A DNA stretch of 64,000 nucleotides from Ulva prolifera (GCA_023078555.1 CM041196.1:11984985-12048984), one strand, 5' to 3'; numbered from the stretch's first letter, positions 19,343-30,193 are shown. Program-made: numbers and translations. Notes: generated from the sequence alone by a model not told the origin.

Positions 19343-20624
19343 TCAGAGTGCAGATTGCTGCAGTAGTAACATACTTATGTCTCGGTCATCTCGGCGGAGA
19401 TCTTCAATCTTCTTGCAAATACCGCAAGTCTCCTCCAGCACGTCTACGTTCTGTGCATGAGCCATGATGGCATTCAGTAAGCTCCTCTTCGGGCCAATAA
19501 CATTTGCCACAATGGCAGTGGCAGCAAAAGACAGCAGAGAAGCGGAAGGCTCTTCAGCAGACATCGAGCCTTACGGATCATCATTCCTTGACGCATCGCG
19601 GGCCGCTGTCGGCATGGGCTGCTCTGGGAACATCGAAGGCAGGTCGTGGCCAACGGCTTTGACAGCGTCTGACAACACATTGCGGCAACTGACGGAGCTC
19701 AACATCATGTCCTCATCAACGCCATGCAAGCCCTCCTTGTGAACCCCCACCAATTCTAGGAAAAGTAATAACCACGCTGCTGACTCACTTGCGCACACAC
19801 CATGCAAGCACCCCTGCGATGGATCTGCATGCATGTGAAATAGGTGTGAGCATCTCTCCAGGTGCAAAATATCTTTGAGACACGACGCCATACCTGCCCA
19901 CAGGAGTAATGGTATACATAACACTTGGCAGTAACGCCGCAGCGCAGTAGCGGGCTTGGTCCATGTTGATGTTGCGTGTCCACAGAGCGCCTCCATTGTA
20001 CCTTCTAGGTACTTGTGTTGCATGAGCGTCGCAATGAATGCCAACCCTGCGACCTTTTTCTTGTTCCCGGGATCTCCTATATCGTGTAGCGGCAAAATCT
20101 ATACATTCTCGACAGCCCTTGAAACATATAAGCCGAAGGCCGGCGTGAGGGAGCGGCTGATACGCAGTGCATGCAGTGATGACGGCAAGCAATATTCTAG
20201 ATAGTGTATTTGACATGGCATTGTCTCAAGAGTTGAGGACCACAATGAGGTCGAACAATCATGAGACTGAGCCGCACGATCGTGAACGTCTACACTTGTG
20301 GAAACGTTGTTGTGTCCTTATGCTACAGCCAGAGACACGACAATTCTACCAAAGACACCACACATGGATTAGTTTTCTCCGCTCTCGCAAAAAGCTCCTG
20401 ATGTGCTTTCACAATGATCACAGTTCACGCCGATCACAACACATTTGGCAGAGGCAGGGCGCACCCTCAGCGGTCTGCTTCAGCATTTCCAAGTCTATGG
20501 CCAGATTTTGGACTCTCACTGCGTTTTGGGTTTTCTTCAAGTCTCCAATTTTCAAATGTGTTGGGGCGGCCAATGATTTCCACACATATCCGCGCTTGAG
20601 AGCATCTCGAACGGCGTCCTGCAA
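19343..20624 (-). CDS. Group of exon-like pieces of the unknown large gene
   Basis: Pieces at 20,418-20,624 ('LKRGYVWKSLAAPTHLKIGD'), 19,960-20,095 ('NKKKVAGLAFIATLMQHKYL'), 19,571-19,760 ('ELVGVHKEGLHGVDEDMMLS') and 19,343-19,564 ('IVANVIGPKRSLLNAIMAHA', 'EETCGICKKIEDLRRDD'). They lie in different frames, separated by non-coding-looking gaps, so an intron-rich gene is likely. Exact borders were not resolved. Confidence 0.4.
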
Positions 20625-20649
20625 GTCTCAGTAGCGGCTCAGCAGCCTA

Positions 20650-21330
20650 CATCAGACATAAACCAAATCTGCAAGCGAGTGCATACAAACGGGGCCATAC
20701 TGACATGGGGAGAGTGGCGGCTTCGATTGGAGATTGAAACATGGAATTCTCGCTCTGCGGCGAGTGGAATATGGCTTGAACGGAATGTGTCCGCGTGGCT
20801 TGTGTAGAGTTACGATAGAGCATTGCGAGCCCGTTGAGTGCATCGCCGGTCCGCGCCAGCAGCAATTGGGCAGGGCCGAGCCTGACCTTGGCATCGTTGT
20901 AAGCTGTTTGGAGCTTGACGGTCCACATTCGAATCCTTCACAAGGTCATCAGGAACTCGAGATAATGTGGCACTGACACCAATGGTATACATACGCCTTG
21001 CCACACACAAGGTGGGGTGAGCACTGAGCACTTTGACCGTAGACCTCAACGCAGGCGCTAGCGGGTGGCAACATACCGGTGATTTTCGAAAGCACTCTGG
21101 ATGTTCCAAATGCAGCCAATACAAGAAGAGGGACGTATAGCGGATGTAGCCGCTCTTGGTGTTTTTCGGCATGGACCTGACGACGGTGAGTGTACTTCTC
21201 AAACGTGCTCTCAAATTTGAGGTCTTCAACTCATCACTATGAACGCACCAACTGCAGTATAAACCCCTCTGCCATTTAAGCACAGGAGCTTGCAACAAAT
21301 TTGTGTCACAAACCATTTCATGTTGTATTC
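20650..21330 (-). CDS. Exon-like pieces of the unknown large gene
   Basis: The upstream piece (21,077-21,330) reads 'LLQAPVLKWQRGLYCSWCVH' and 'MPKNTKSGYIRYTSLFLYW', and ends at a good donor, AATCACCG|GTATGT. The downstream piece (about 20,700-20,940) reads 'LQTAYNDAKVRLGPAQLLLA' and 'TGDALNGLAMLYRNSTQATR'. Both look coding. The frame changes between them, as expected for an intron around 20,945-21,076. Confidence 0.45.
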
Positions 21331-21392
21331 GAGGCAACACTATGGCATTCATTTGGGGTAAACTGTGCAATGAAAGTACGCGGCATGAATAC

Positions 21393-21853
21393 TCACTCGT
21401 TCAGAAGCGAGCCCTCCAGCTGATCGGTTGTGATCGTAAAACCTATCAGCCTTGCAAACATCAACAGCTCATATGTCTCTTCTTGCGAATTCTGGGGCAG
21501 TGGTTGGTCCGGCTTCTTGCACATGTCAGCAAGTGCACGGCCTAATCCTGTCGCTTCCAGCTCCTCGGCATCATCGTCCTCTTGCCTCTCCTTCTTGCTC
21601 TTCGCAAGTTTCAAGTCCTCGCGTATTTGCACTCTTCCAACGATCTCATCAAAAATTCTGTTTCCCTTCCCCTCTGATACGACATGAGAGGATGAATTAC
21701 CTGCACACCATTGTGGCAACAGTGTGGCACCATATGTAAAGGTGGATTCGTTTCTTTGTGCTAAAACAATTGGCGTAGCCTGATCCGCCAACACCTGTTC
21801 CAGTTCATCCACCGTTTGCACTGGAGGAGGCTGCCCTTCCACCTCCGGCCTAC
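21393..21853 (-). CDS. Exon-like ORF, most upstream recognisable piece of the large gene
   Basis: About 150 residues: 'VDELEQVLADQATPIVLAQR', a charged helix 'REDLKLAKSKKERQEDDDAE', and 'EETYELLMFARLIGFTITT'. It begins after an acceptor-like ATGTAG at about 21,850. No start codon context or upstream exon could be fixed; 21.9-22.9 kb shows nothing convincing on either strand. Not recognised. Confidence 0.45.
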
Positions 21854-22904
21854 ATGACACATTTCAGCATCAGCCATGAGTGCCTATTGAACATTTTCTG
21901 TAGCTTTCACAACACCATTTTGATATCTGCCTTGGGCCACAGAGCTGTCCAGACCGATCTGCACGCCGGACGTGTGCACCCACAAAGCTGGCACAAGAAA
22001 CAGCGCAAAAGAGGAGCAAAACGCATCATAAATGCATAGTTAATTAAACATTTTAACAGTGAAATGGCTAGCGTCATGCGATCACGTGCATTGCGCCGAG
22101 TCTTGGTCGGCCAAAGCTCGCCTCGCCTCGGCGAACGACAGTATTAAATTATACGCACTCGTCGTTGTCCACCAGCGCATGACACAATCTGTTTGTGTGT
22201 ATTGTTTCATCGGCCTCATTTTGCGCCATGCATTCAGGAATTCAACGCAAGGCTGAACCTTACGTCACACCACACGAACAAGAGCTCCGGCAACGCCGAT
22301 ACACGCTCAAACTTGCAAAAAACATGAAGCAGATTATCACAAATACGATACCGCCCCATAGTCGCTCTGCGACGCCAGCCAAACGCCCATTTGAATTGCC
22401 CGCACTGCTGCCCAGTGTTACCCGCCTTCGCCGCGCGGGACCCCGTTTTCTCGGCGCGGGCCTAGCTATGATATTGTCTATGTACGTATGCCTGAGGCGC
22501 TTCATACGCCTGCACTGCGGCAGCAGCCCGTGGCCAAGCTCGATCAGAATCCTTACATGTATGCTGTTGTTGGGCACATTTAGCTGGTTTCAGGAACGTT
22601 GCGCGTTGCTTGCTGTAAGTGTCTTCCGTGCATGATGTCATCTCCTGCATCCGGATCCGCTGCTGATAGCAGTGCGGCAGACAACGTTGTGCCTCAGCAT
22701 GATCACATTCGTCATGACCACATTCCTCACAATGTTCACCTGCCACGATGTGTTGTTTATATTCAAGTGGCATTACCTCAAACAAAAAAACGTATAAACA
22801 AGTCGAAGATCTTTTGTATGCTGCTTTGCTCACACCAGGGATGAGAACGCTCTCAAACCATCAAGAGGCCTAGTTCGTGCCCTTAGTATGCCATCAAACA
22901 GGCG

Positions 22905-23095
22905 TATATGAACATCGTATGGGTCATCAGGGGCATGTACGGCACATCATACGGCTATACTGTGCATTGTACGCCTTATACGGCAGTTTATACGCCATAC
23001 GGCGACATATACGGCAACATTGGAGATTCAGATATTATACGACGTAAGAAACGTATACGACCTGAGATTATACGTTTTCGGCGGACCTTAGTGTT
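22905..23095. repeat. Cluster of short TACGGC/TACGCC motifs
   Basis: TACGGC or TACGCC occurs at 22,938, 22,950, 22,969, 22,979, 22,991, 22,998 and 23,010, with further TATACG words to 23,080. The spacing is irregular (7 to 19 bp). It lies in a gene-poor stretch (22.0-23.1 kb). It may be a degenerate satellite or a cluster of protein-binding sites; nothing else supports a function. Confidence 0.5.
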
Positions 23096-23394
23096 GTGAC
23101 GTCGCACGATGGATTGCCATGACATGAAACCGCGGACGCGGCGGGAGCAGCACGTGGGACACCGCGCGCCCAACCTTGGCTGTGCAACGCACTACACAAT
23201 GCATGCACGAGACTTCGCGCCATGGCGCGCCACTGTCCACCACCACTGCGCCACCCTCGATCACCCCATGCAATTACTCGCAGTGCAATCGTGTGCAAAT
23301 GTGAGCATTACCGACCGCAATCACTGCATATCAGCAGCAGGAGACGTTATGATGAAGTTGGAGTCCCTTGCCATCGACTCGATGTCCTGGTGGC

Positions 23395-23512
23395 ATTGTG
23401 TCAAGACGCTGGTTAGTCTCATCAATTGTGCACAGGGGTTAATGCGCGTGCCTGAGCTGGTAAGCATGCTGACTGTGCATGATGACGTGGAGGGGAGCGT
23501 ACCTTCAGGCAA
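23395..23512 (+). repeat. Dispersed coding-like repeat, copy 1 (inverted partner at 36,755-36,870)
   Basis: Matches the reverse complement of 36,755-36,870 over about 115 bp ('tgtcaagacgctggttagtc', 'gtgcctgagctggta', 'gatgacgtggaggggagcg'). In one frame both copies give L-V-S-L-I-x-C-A-x-G-L-M then VPELV and DDVEGSVP, so differences are partly at synonymous sites. It could be an exon shared by paralogues or part of an unknown element. Confidence 0.5.
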
Positions 23513-24186
23513 AACGGAGGCTAACCATCGAGATAAGAGTTTGACCTAGAGCAGATGCGCAGCATTTTATATGCTTCGCCCACTCTAACAGCATTCAGTG
23601 ATGATGTTGAGGTTGTGCTGTGATGCTGATGGCCTGTTGACTCACACATGCGTGCCATGGGTGTCCTGCACGAATTTTCAGCACGCATGAATGGCAGCAC
23701 ACACTAGACATATATCAGCTCGGTGCTCGCAGCCCGGAATTGCCCGGCCTTTTCACAAACTGCCACACCTGCTCCTGCCTCTCCACTGTGGTGGTGCTTC
23801 GTCTACTCGTGCAAGGATCACAGTAACACCGACATCGACAATCACATCACTCAGCAGTATTTTCACACAGTCAAGCGAGGCACTACAGCGGCCGCGATCG
23901 CAACAGAATGCAGCAACACGCTATTCCTGCTATGTGCTAAAAGGGCAGCTACAGCCCACCATATCATGCTCTACAAAGTGTTGTGAAATTGGGCGCCCGT
24001 TTTGCACATCCCTGTTCGCCCGCTCCAGCCATCGCTGCGAATCGGGCGTGCCCTCGCAATTTTCACGCGGTGTTTACAAGTTCTCCCCTGCTCTGTGGTG
24101 GCTGGGGGTGCACTGTGCACGTCTGCTGGCTGCTCTGCTGCCCATTTAGCCCCATCCTATGGGATATCGAGCTTCCAATCTAGCCG

Positions 24187-24370
24187 CTTGCCGCCGCGTA
24201 AAGTCGCATGGCAGAAATGAAAGTAAGAATTGAACCACTGACCTCATGAGTACACACGACATGTTCTAACCACCGGGGCTCACCTGAAGCAATGAGTCCT
24301 TTGATAGATGATACCTCCCTTGATTATGTCATCTATATTCTTGGATCCCCAAATATGGATATCCCACAAC
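24187..24370 (-). mobile_element. tRNA-derived SINE, copy A
   Basis: In minus-strand sense: a leader 'gttgtgggatatccatat', about 85 bp of unrelated sequence, then a tRNA-like segment with A box TGGTTAGAAC and B box GGTTCAATTC, then a tail that includes 'tttacgcggcggcaag'. Copy B at 36,564-36,747 has the same parts and about the same length (184 bp). The spacing between boxes fits a tRNA with anticodon arm TGTCG-TGTGTAC-TCATG, whose anticodon position reads TGT, suggesting a tRNA-Thr origin. The tRNA fold is not intact, so it is not a tRNA gene. Confidence 0.7.
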
Positions 24371-24949
24371 ACATTGGCTGCCCGCTACGTTGACGCCGCT
24401 TCGCGTCAGCACTAGCCCCGCGTCACGTCTGTTCACTAGCCAAATGCATGGTGCTTGCCATGTTGTGGTTTTGGCTGAACACCAGCACATCCCTGCATGC
24501 GCATGTTACCCGGCCTCGCCCAGGCTGGCGTGGCACCGAAAGCAGGGTGTGTTACAAGACCGTGCTCCAACTGCGTTAACGTGAGATGTGGTTAACGTTG
24601 CGGCCTTCCCAGATACCGTTGCCTTCCGCTGTCGTGAACGCTCTTCACCATTGCTGTTTGGCGACCACAGGCGCATCCCAACTTAACATTGCATTTTGGA
24701 AGATGTGGACGGGATCGCCTGTCAGTGTATTCCGTAATGGGCGCCAAGGTGGTGGCCAAGGTGGTGGTGGCCGAGAGTTTAGCTTGTCCAGTTAAAGCTG
24801 CCCTCAAGGTATGTTGTCCGCAGTCAATTTGCCACTGATGTGAATTGTTCGTGCCACGTGGAGTCGCTGCTGCTGTCGAGAGAGGTGGAAGCCTCCGGGG
24901 TGCTGACGAGCACCTGGATCGGACTTGGCGTGGGTCGATGGGCCTTACG

Positions 24950-25250
24950 TTGCAGCGTGGAGACTGTAATCAGCTATATAATATGACAAGTTGAACAAAA
25001 TGGGTGTCAGGCAAGAATGTGTTAGAACAGAATGGAAATAGGTTCCCCAATTCGAACTCTGAAAAACAGAAGGACGAATCCCAGCAAGTGCACGGTATAA
25101 ATACCGTTTGGAATGCACCCATAAAACCCCTGCTAAGGCTGGCCACGCTAAAGTGCTACACAAAAGTAGAGCACACTGAATGGAATCCCTAATAATCGAG
25201 GGATATCTAATATGATTGGCTGACAAGCGCTGGACACCGGACTCGGGGCC
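24950..25250. repeat. Dispersed repeat with GGTATAAATACC motif, copy 1
   Basis: The block 'cccagcaagtgcacggtataaatacc' region (about 25,080-25,140) matches 45,016-45,075 ('cccagcaagcgcaggtataaataccc'), and weaker similarity extends about 100 bp each side. The TATA word may be a promoter of an old LTR or MITE. From 25.3 to 26.5 kb I see nothing else I can support. Confidence 0.4.
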
Positions 25251-26520
25251 AGCGTTATGATGTGACGAGTATGCTTGTGCTCACTGACATATGCATGTAA
25301 CTTCCGACGTAGTAACCACGCGTCTCGGAGTGTAGCGTGCATGTCGGAGTTGAACCCCAAATATGAGTTTATGACATTTTCGTGTAGTACTCTAGCGTGG
25401 CCACCGCGTAGCGGGCTCGGGGCTCAGGTGACTTAGTGCCTCCGAATGGCCTGTGCACAGTTGACTGTGTGCATGCTGAGTATGACTGATGACGTGTGAC
25501 TATGAATGTGTCATAATGCATGTCCTATGACCAGGGATATATCTATCTAAATGTTGATATACTGTATCATTTGATGTGATCTAAGTTGTGTTCGCGTGCA
25601 CGTTCAAATGCACGTGGAACTCAAGACTTGTGACCGAGATATCTGACATTTTAGTGAAGAGTGATATGACTGGTGCGCGACGCCCTCGTAGCCACATGGC
25701 TAGAGCTGATCGACGTCCGCTTGTGACGCCAATACGTATATGCCGCACGTAAGGAGGAAATCTGATGACGTAAAAAGGTGATTGATAATAATATGAATCT
25801 TATGTGATGGCCGGATTTCCGCCTTATCTCGGGGAGTTGTGACTGTTACCATCTGAGTCGTGCATGCATACGACGACCAGCCTGCACCGGAGGTGAGATG
25901 GACATCTCACAACATCTGCCTGTTTGCGTGGTGCATGCCATGGTCTGAGATGGCTGGCCAGCTCGAGTCAGATGCAGCCCAGGATCTGTAGGCTATCGAT
26001 AAGAACTTCGTTTGGTCATTCAACTCTGGTATGGTAATTCTTTCTGTCTTTCTAACAGCGTAGGCTTCCTGTGGCGTCTGATGATGCAGGTGTAGTGCTG
26101 AGATTCTGACTGGCCACACCATGTCCATTGATACCTAAGCTACTTCCACCCGAATGATGCACAATGCGGATCCCGCACTGATACAAGATCAGAGACATGG
26201 CAGTGGATATGTGCAGTAGCGAGTACACTGTGACGCCTTGTTGTTGTATCATGTGAGTAGAACTTGCAGCATCAAGTCATTTGCGCCTGGCATGAGCACC
26301 AGTGCCAGCGATGCCCTGCCATGCAGCCTAGCTGCACGGACCTGCAGGAAAATGTCTACAGCATATTGATTTCTGATTTAGCTTGCCCTGCTGTGTACCC
26401 TGCTAAGGTGGATGTGTGGCAGAAATGCTGCGGTGTGAATCTGTTATCTTATTCCGTCCTTGACTTACTGAGATTAGGGCTTATTGAGGTATCAAGGGAT
26501 ACAGGAGTTGTAGTGACTGG

Positions 26521-26922
26521 TGTCATAAATGAGGTCCATCCTGGGACACAATGCATGACGTGCAAGTACGCACATGCGTGTGGTGGCCACGGGCCCAACT
26601 CCTGTTATGTTAGGACATATGCATGATCATATGCATGAGCATAATCCAGCACAATCCATGTGAGGATTGTGTGCGGTCACTGTGATTATGACCGTATGAC
26701 CGCTGTAGACTTGACTGATCGGTGGCATATAGTCATGTGCCTCCAAGTCTACTGTAACCATTCTCTTACAGTCTTACGTGGTTCCTGTATTGCCTCACTG
26801 CATTACAGTACATCCCTTGATCTGTGCATTGCCGACGTACGACCTGAGTGCTCCACAGGTAACGGCTCTGCAGCCCACTAGCTAGCTTGATGAATGCTGC
26901 GCATAGGTCCTTGCTTATAACA
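26521..26922 (+). mobile_element. LTR-like repeat, copy B
   Basis: Aligns with 3,001-3,370 throughout. Starts TGTCATAAATG and ends TTATAACA. It is followed at 26,923 by ACTGGTATAT, a possible degenerate primer site. A third segment with promoter features follows directly, so this may be the first part of a longer LTR. Confidence 0.5.
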
Positions 26923-27099
26923 ACTGGTATATTTTTGTATTGAACATAGGCCTCACTCTGGAGTCTATAAATACACATGTACTGTCCAACAGTTTGGGAC
27001 TTGACTTGTAAATCTCTTCTCTTTCTGTTCACTGCCCACTGAACCGTGTCCCTCCGAGCCTAACTGCTCCAGTTTTACATATCAATTGGTATCGGTGAG
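26923..27099 (+). promoter_or_regulatory. Promoter-like segment ending in a primer-binding-site-like sequence
   Basis: Contains a TATA box 'gtctataaatac' near 26,960, then about 115 bp to 'ttacatatca', then TTGGTATCGGTGAG at 27,086-27,099, the same string as at 2,001-2,014. This is the order expected at the 3' end of an LTR (promoter, transcript start, primer site). It would head a plus-strand element whose first frame starts at 27,104. Confidence 0.4.
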
Positions 27100-27103
27100 T
27101 AAC

Positions 27104-27592
27104 ATGAATGTGGACGGTTCAGAGGCCCCTTCCGCTGACCCACAGCCTCAGCCATGTGCTGATGAGCAAGCGCTTGTTCCGTCGCCTCCGGCCACTGCTA
27201 CGGTCTCACCAGATATGCTCAACACTTTGACTCAGCTTCTGGCGCAGCAGCAGCCAGCAGCAGCAGCTGGAGAGCCACCGGTGAATTGTCGGCCCAAGCG
27301 TAGCAACAGCACCCCGCACGACGATGAAGACGAGTTTGAGGACGAGCCGCATTGCTTCCAGCGTCGGCAAGGTCCGAGGTCCCCTATCGAGCGTAACATC
27401 TACCGGAACCTGTTCGGCAACGGGCGCCGCGTCATTCAGAACATCAAGCACGCGTATCACAGACATAACCAGCATCTCCCATATGCCATGATCGGCGGCG
27501 AACCGGAGTTCGCATTGCCGGAGGATCCGGCACCGCTCCCGGATTCTGCGAGGGTTTCCCGCCGTAACCTTGAGTGTTCAGTGTGCATATAA
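27104..27592 (+). CDS. Hypothetical acidic protein, end fused to LTR sequence
   Basis: The ATG lies five bases after the primer-like site. The N-terminal third is Pro/Ala/Gln-rich, then an acidic patch ('HDDEDEFEDEPH'), then a basic part 'RNIYRNLFGNGRRVIQNIKH' with 'YAMIGGEPEFALPEDP'. No Gag motif. From about 27,545 the frame runs into a fragment of the Copia-1 LTR, so the last 15 or so residues are not native. It could be the first ORF of a non-autonomous LTR element or a host gene fragment. Not recognised. Confidence 0.4.
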   Translation: MNVDGSEAPSADPQPQPCADEQALVPSPPATATVSPDMLNTLTQLLAQQQPAAAAGEPPVNCRPKRSNSTPHDDEDEFEDEPHCFQRRQGPRSPIERNIYRNLFGNGRRVIQNIKHAYHRHNQHLPYAMIGGEPEFALPEDPAPLPDSARVSRRNLECSVCI

Positions 27593-27770
27593 GGATGTGC
27601 ACACTGTGATCTGTAACCTTTTCTCTCTATTGTTTCACGGTTTTAGCATCTTCCCTTACCGTGTTCCTCGGTTCTACCTCTCTGCGCAACAGGTATGGAA
27701 CACTGTCCTCCTGACCTGACCTGACGTAAAGACTGCGCATCTGACCTGCGCGAATGAAGAATTTCTGACA
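27545..27770 (+). repeat. Fragment of a Copia-1-family LTR
   Basis: Matches the reverse complement of 6,329-6,560: 'gagggtttcccgccgta', 'gtgcatataag', 'aggtatggaacactg' and the terminal TTTCTGACA. It contains the TATA-like 'catataagg'. The first 115 bp or so of the LTR are missing and no Copia body follows. Confidence 0.75.
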
Positions 27771-27848
27771 GATACACTTGGACCGAGTTCTGGGTGGAGC
27801 GCATGGCCCAACTTGTGAAGAGGAAGGTGAAGTACCGCCTACCTTGAG

Positions 27849-28202
27849 TTGTTGTTTGTGCATGACTGGCTACTGACGATGGCGTGCCGCCGGGTCAAGT
27901 TGTCCCCAGACGGTTGTCACTGTGTGTCCTTGTACGAGGCATTGCGGGCCGTAAAGAAGCGCCGTCTGCTATCATGTGATGAACCCCTCCCGGGGCAGGC
28001 GTTGCTGCTAGGTGCACCAAAGAAGGCTGAAGACGCCGAAAAGGCGCAGGTGCTGCACATCCCTCCAATGAGTGCCACAGACGAAGACATTGTGCTGCAA
28101 GGTCTGCCACAACTTCTGTTCGAGGATACAACCCTCCTGGTAGGCGGGTGGCCCGTGGTAAGACAATGCGGAGGACCAGCGGCCATGGCGTATTTTTCAT
28201 GA
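27849..28202 (+). CDS. Hypothetical ORF, first of a plus-strand run
   Basis: A 117-codon frame with 'VKLSPDGCHCVSLYEALRAV', 'AEDAEKAQVLHIPPMSATDE' and 'LVGGWPVVRQCGGPAAMAYF'. It lies 40 bp before the next ORF on the same strand. The composition looks like coding sequence, but no domain is recognisable. A start at 27,879 (MACRRVKLS) is also possible. Confidence 0.35.
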   Translation: MLFVHDWLLTMACRRVKLSPDGCHCVSLYEALRAVKKRRLLSCDEPLPGQALLLGAPKKAEDAEKAQVLHIPPMSATDEDIVLQGLPQLLFEDTTLLVGGWPVVRQCGGPAAMAYFS

Positions 28203-28242
28203 ACTTGGGCTTCAGGGTCCCCTAGGGGTCGGCAAGGAAGGG

Positions 28243-28578
28243 GTGAAGGAGGTGCTTCAAACATTCATACGGGCTGACCTCACCACCGGGGACACTATGA
28301 GCAGCGTACAGTGCAACTCACAGAGACGGAAGAACAATCAATGGTTCCTCATTCAGTATTCCGTGGAGCATGCAGATGGCCGCAAGGAGAGGAAGGTTTA
28401 CGTGGGTCAATTTTTGTATTTTGTGCACGCTGCGTTCACATGCAACATGCTGTCCGAGGGAGCAACACGGGCGGGAAGTGATCGTCACCATCCATCTGTT
28501 TTGAGGCTGGGGTGGCCAATTTGTACAGTAGTGAGGACCAGCACGGTCCGGGAATCAGGGCTGCAGACCCGGAAATAG
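28243..28578 (+). CDS. Hypothetical ORF
   Basis: A 111-codon frame; the best part is 'NQWFLIQYSVEHADGRKERK' followed by 'VYVGQFLYFVHAAF', which looks like a beta-rich domain. After the stop, nearby plus-strand frames continue with 'VFVLDLRTIDSQVVPTRERD' and 'SGRYAGVNRQYMKQKFALVQ' (28,650-28,800), so one protein may be broken here. The fold vaguely resembles the C-terminal part of some DNA-transposon proteins, but I cannot support that by a motif. Confidence 0.35.
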   Translation: MKEVLQTFIRADLTTGDTMSSVQCNSQRRKNNQWFLIQYSVEHADGRKERKVYVGQFLYFVHAAFTCNMLSEGATRAGSDRHHPSVLRLGWPICTVVRTSTVRESGLQTRK

Positions 28579-30193
28579 GCAGACTGCATGAATTTGTGAA
28601 AGTGGCCAGGTTGGACCCATCCTAAGCCGGCAGCACGTTTGAGGGCGTGTTTGTGTTGGATTTGAGAACAATAGACTCACAGGTGGTCCCGACCCGTGAG
28701 AGGGATGACGCCCGGTATTTCTGTGTGTCTTCAAAATTGTCTGGTAGGTATGCTGGTGTAAACCGGCAGTATATGAAGCAGAAATTTGCACTTGTGCAGG
28801 GGCTGACACCAACAGTCAAGTTTTTCGGCCATTGGGAATGTTAGGCATCTGTGTTTGAGTTTGGGGTCGTGCAGCAACAGGGCTGCTCGGGAGAAACTGC
28901 TGCATTCGTGTGACGTGCAAGCTTTTTGCCAAACACGCACACTTGTGCAGCAGTGCAATATAGACACGCTTGTCAAGCTATCATATTAATTCTTTCAAAA
29001 CTCTACGGACACTCATACCCACTGTATTCCCAGACATGGACAAGGGCCCGATGCATATGCAGACTTCAGCTCTTGCAGCTTGTGTCTGGACTAATTAATG
29101 GTAGGTTGTAGCCTTCTCGGAAGTGCAGACATGAAAATTTTATGGTGGCCCAGAAACGGTCCACTGATACACATGTTCGATTTGCATTAGTGTGATAAAT
29201 CTGTGCTTGAGTTTGAGGCCGTGGGGGGAACGGGGACCATGAGGAAACGTGGCTGCACTGGCGTAGTGCTGGACTTTAAATTTGAACAGAATTGGACAAA
29301 TCACCTAGAGTGCTGTCACACAACAGTACGTACAGAAGCACCATGCTATCCAAAGAATGTCCTTTATACAACCGGGATCAAGCACACTTACCGGTGGATT
29401 GCCGCCCGTGCCCTGGGGCCCCCCGGTTTAAATGCCCCCTTGTTGTGTACTGCGTCTAACCGGTCAGATCCGCAACACGAATGGCAGCCGCGCGAGCCCA
29501 CCGAGTATTGCAAAGACACACACTAGGTGTATGGCGTTGACACCATGCGCCTGGGCACGACTACGGTCTGTAGAGGCAGCACACGAAACACAGAAACAAG
29601 AAGCTTGAGACAGGAAGACAACACAGGGACAACAGCGAGATGCCACACACACTCGGCAATACGGGATTGCATCAGCTTTGTAGATGAAAGACGTCAAATC
29701 TCGCGCGCACTTGTACCTTGAGCGAGGAGACCACCACGAGCTACACCATGCTGCTAGACACTATGTTGAAGTGCTCGAGGAGCGCGATGGGAAAATGAAA
29801 ATATATCGCTGTCCGGGTATTGGAAGGTAGATTGTTGTCGAGGACTATAATTTAAAACGTAAATTGGTTAATTGATCCCGGATAGCTACATACTTTTTCC
29901 GGACACTGGTGTCATAGCGCCAGCTCCTGTAGGCCCACCATAGTTACAAGCTTGAACACACCGCGGGGCACAACAGATGGGCAAGGCGTCGTGTCGATCA
30001 AAAAGGGTATGCCTGGCCCACTTAGGAACCACTTGCCAACGGGATAATGGGTACAAAGGAGTGCAGGACGACTTTGACTAGCCATACTTCCCGGTGGAGT
30101 TTCCATGGGCCAGGGGGTGCGGGTGGGCTATGCCCACAAGGGCAGGCCACATGCGCCTCCACGCCTTACGCCGGAAGCAAGTTATAAGTCACT

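Larger units (their letters stand above)
10250..21890 (-). pseudogene. Large multi-exon gene of unknown function, interrupted by Copia-2
   Basis: Successive minus-strand pieces of coding character run from about 21,850 to 10,250: 'DEIVGRVQIREDLKLAKSKK' (21.6 kb), 'MPKNTKSGYIRYTSLFLYW' (21.1 kb), 'LQTAYNDAKVRLGPAQLLLA' (20.9 kb), 'AIVANVIGPKRSLLNAIMAH' (19.5 kb), 'LESVSVKKLDVATTRLQELT' (19.2 kb), 'LTLDEKAVIHRGLSDTIRGD' (18.8 kb), 'LDRLSDRLKKWHSFGYGRNN' (17.8 kb), and others below. They are helix-rich and Leu-rich. One intron is clear (12,400-12,694). Copia-2 sits inside one exon, and the frame is continuous across the empty site. Some joins need frameshifts (near 12,980 and 12,100), so part may be decayed or mis-spliced by my reading. 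I do not recognise the product. The 3' end is lost at Copia-1. Confidence 0.5.

Noticed and set aside
24215-24290. Possible tRNA gene (A and B boxes present)
   Set aside because: Acceptor and anticodon stems do not pair, and the segment is embedded in a repeat present elsewhere; it is a SINE part, not a tRNA gene.
28243-28800. C-terminal part of a KDZ-type or other DNA transposase
   Set aside because: Only a vague resemblance of beta-strand pattern; no catalytic motif or terminal repeats could be identified.
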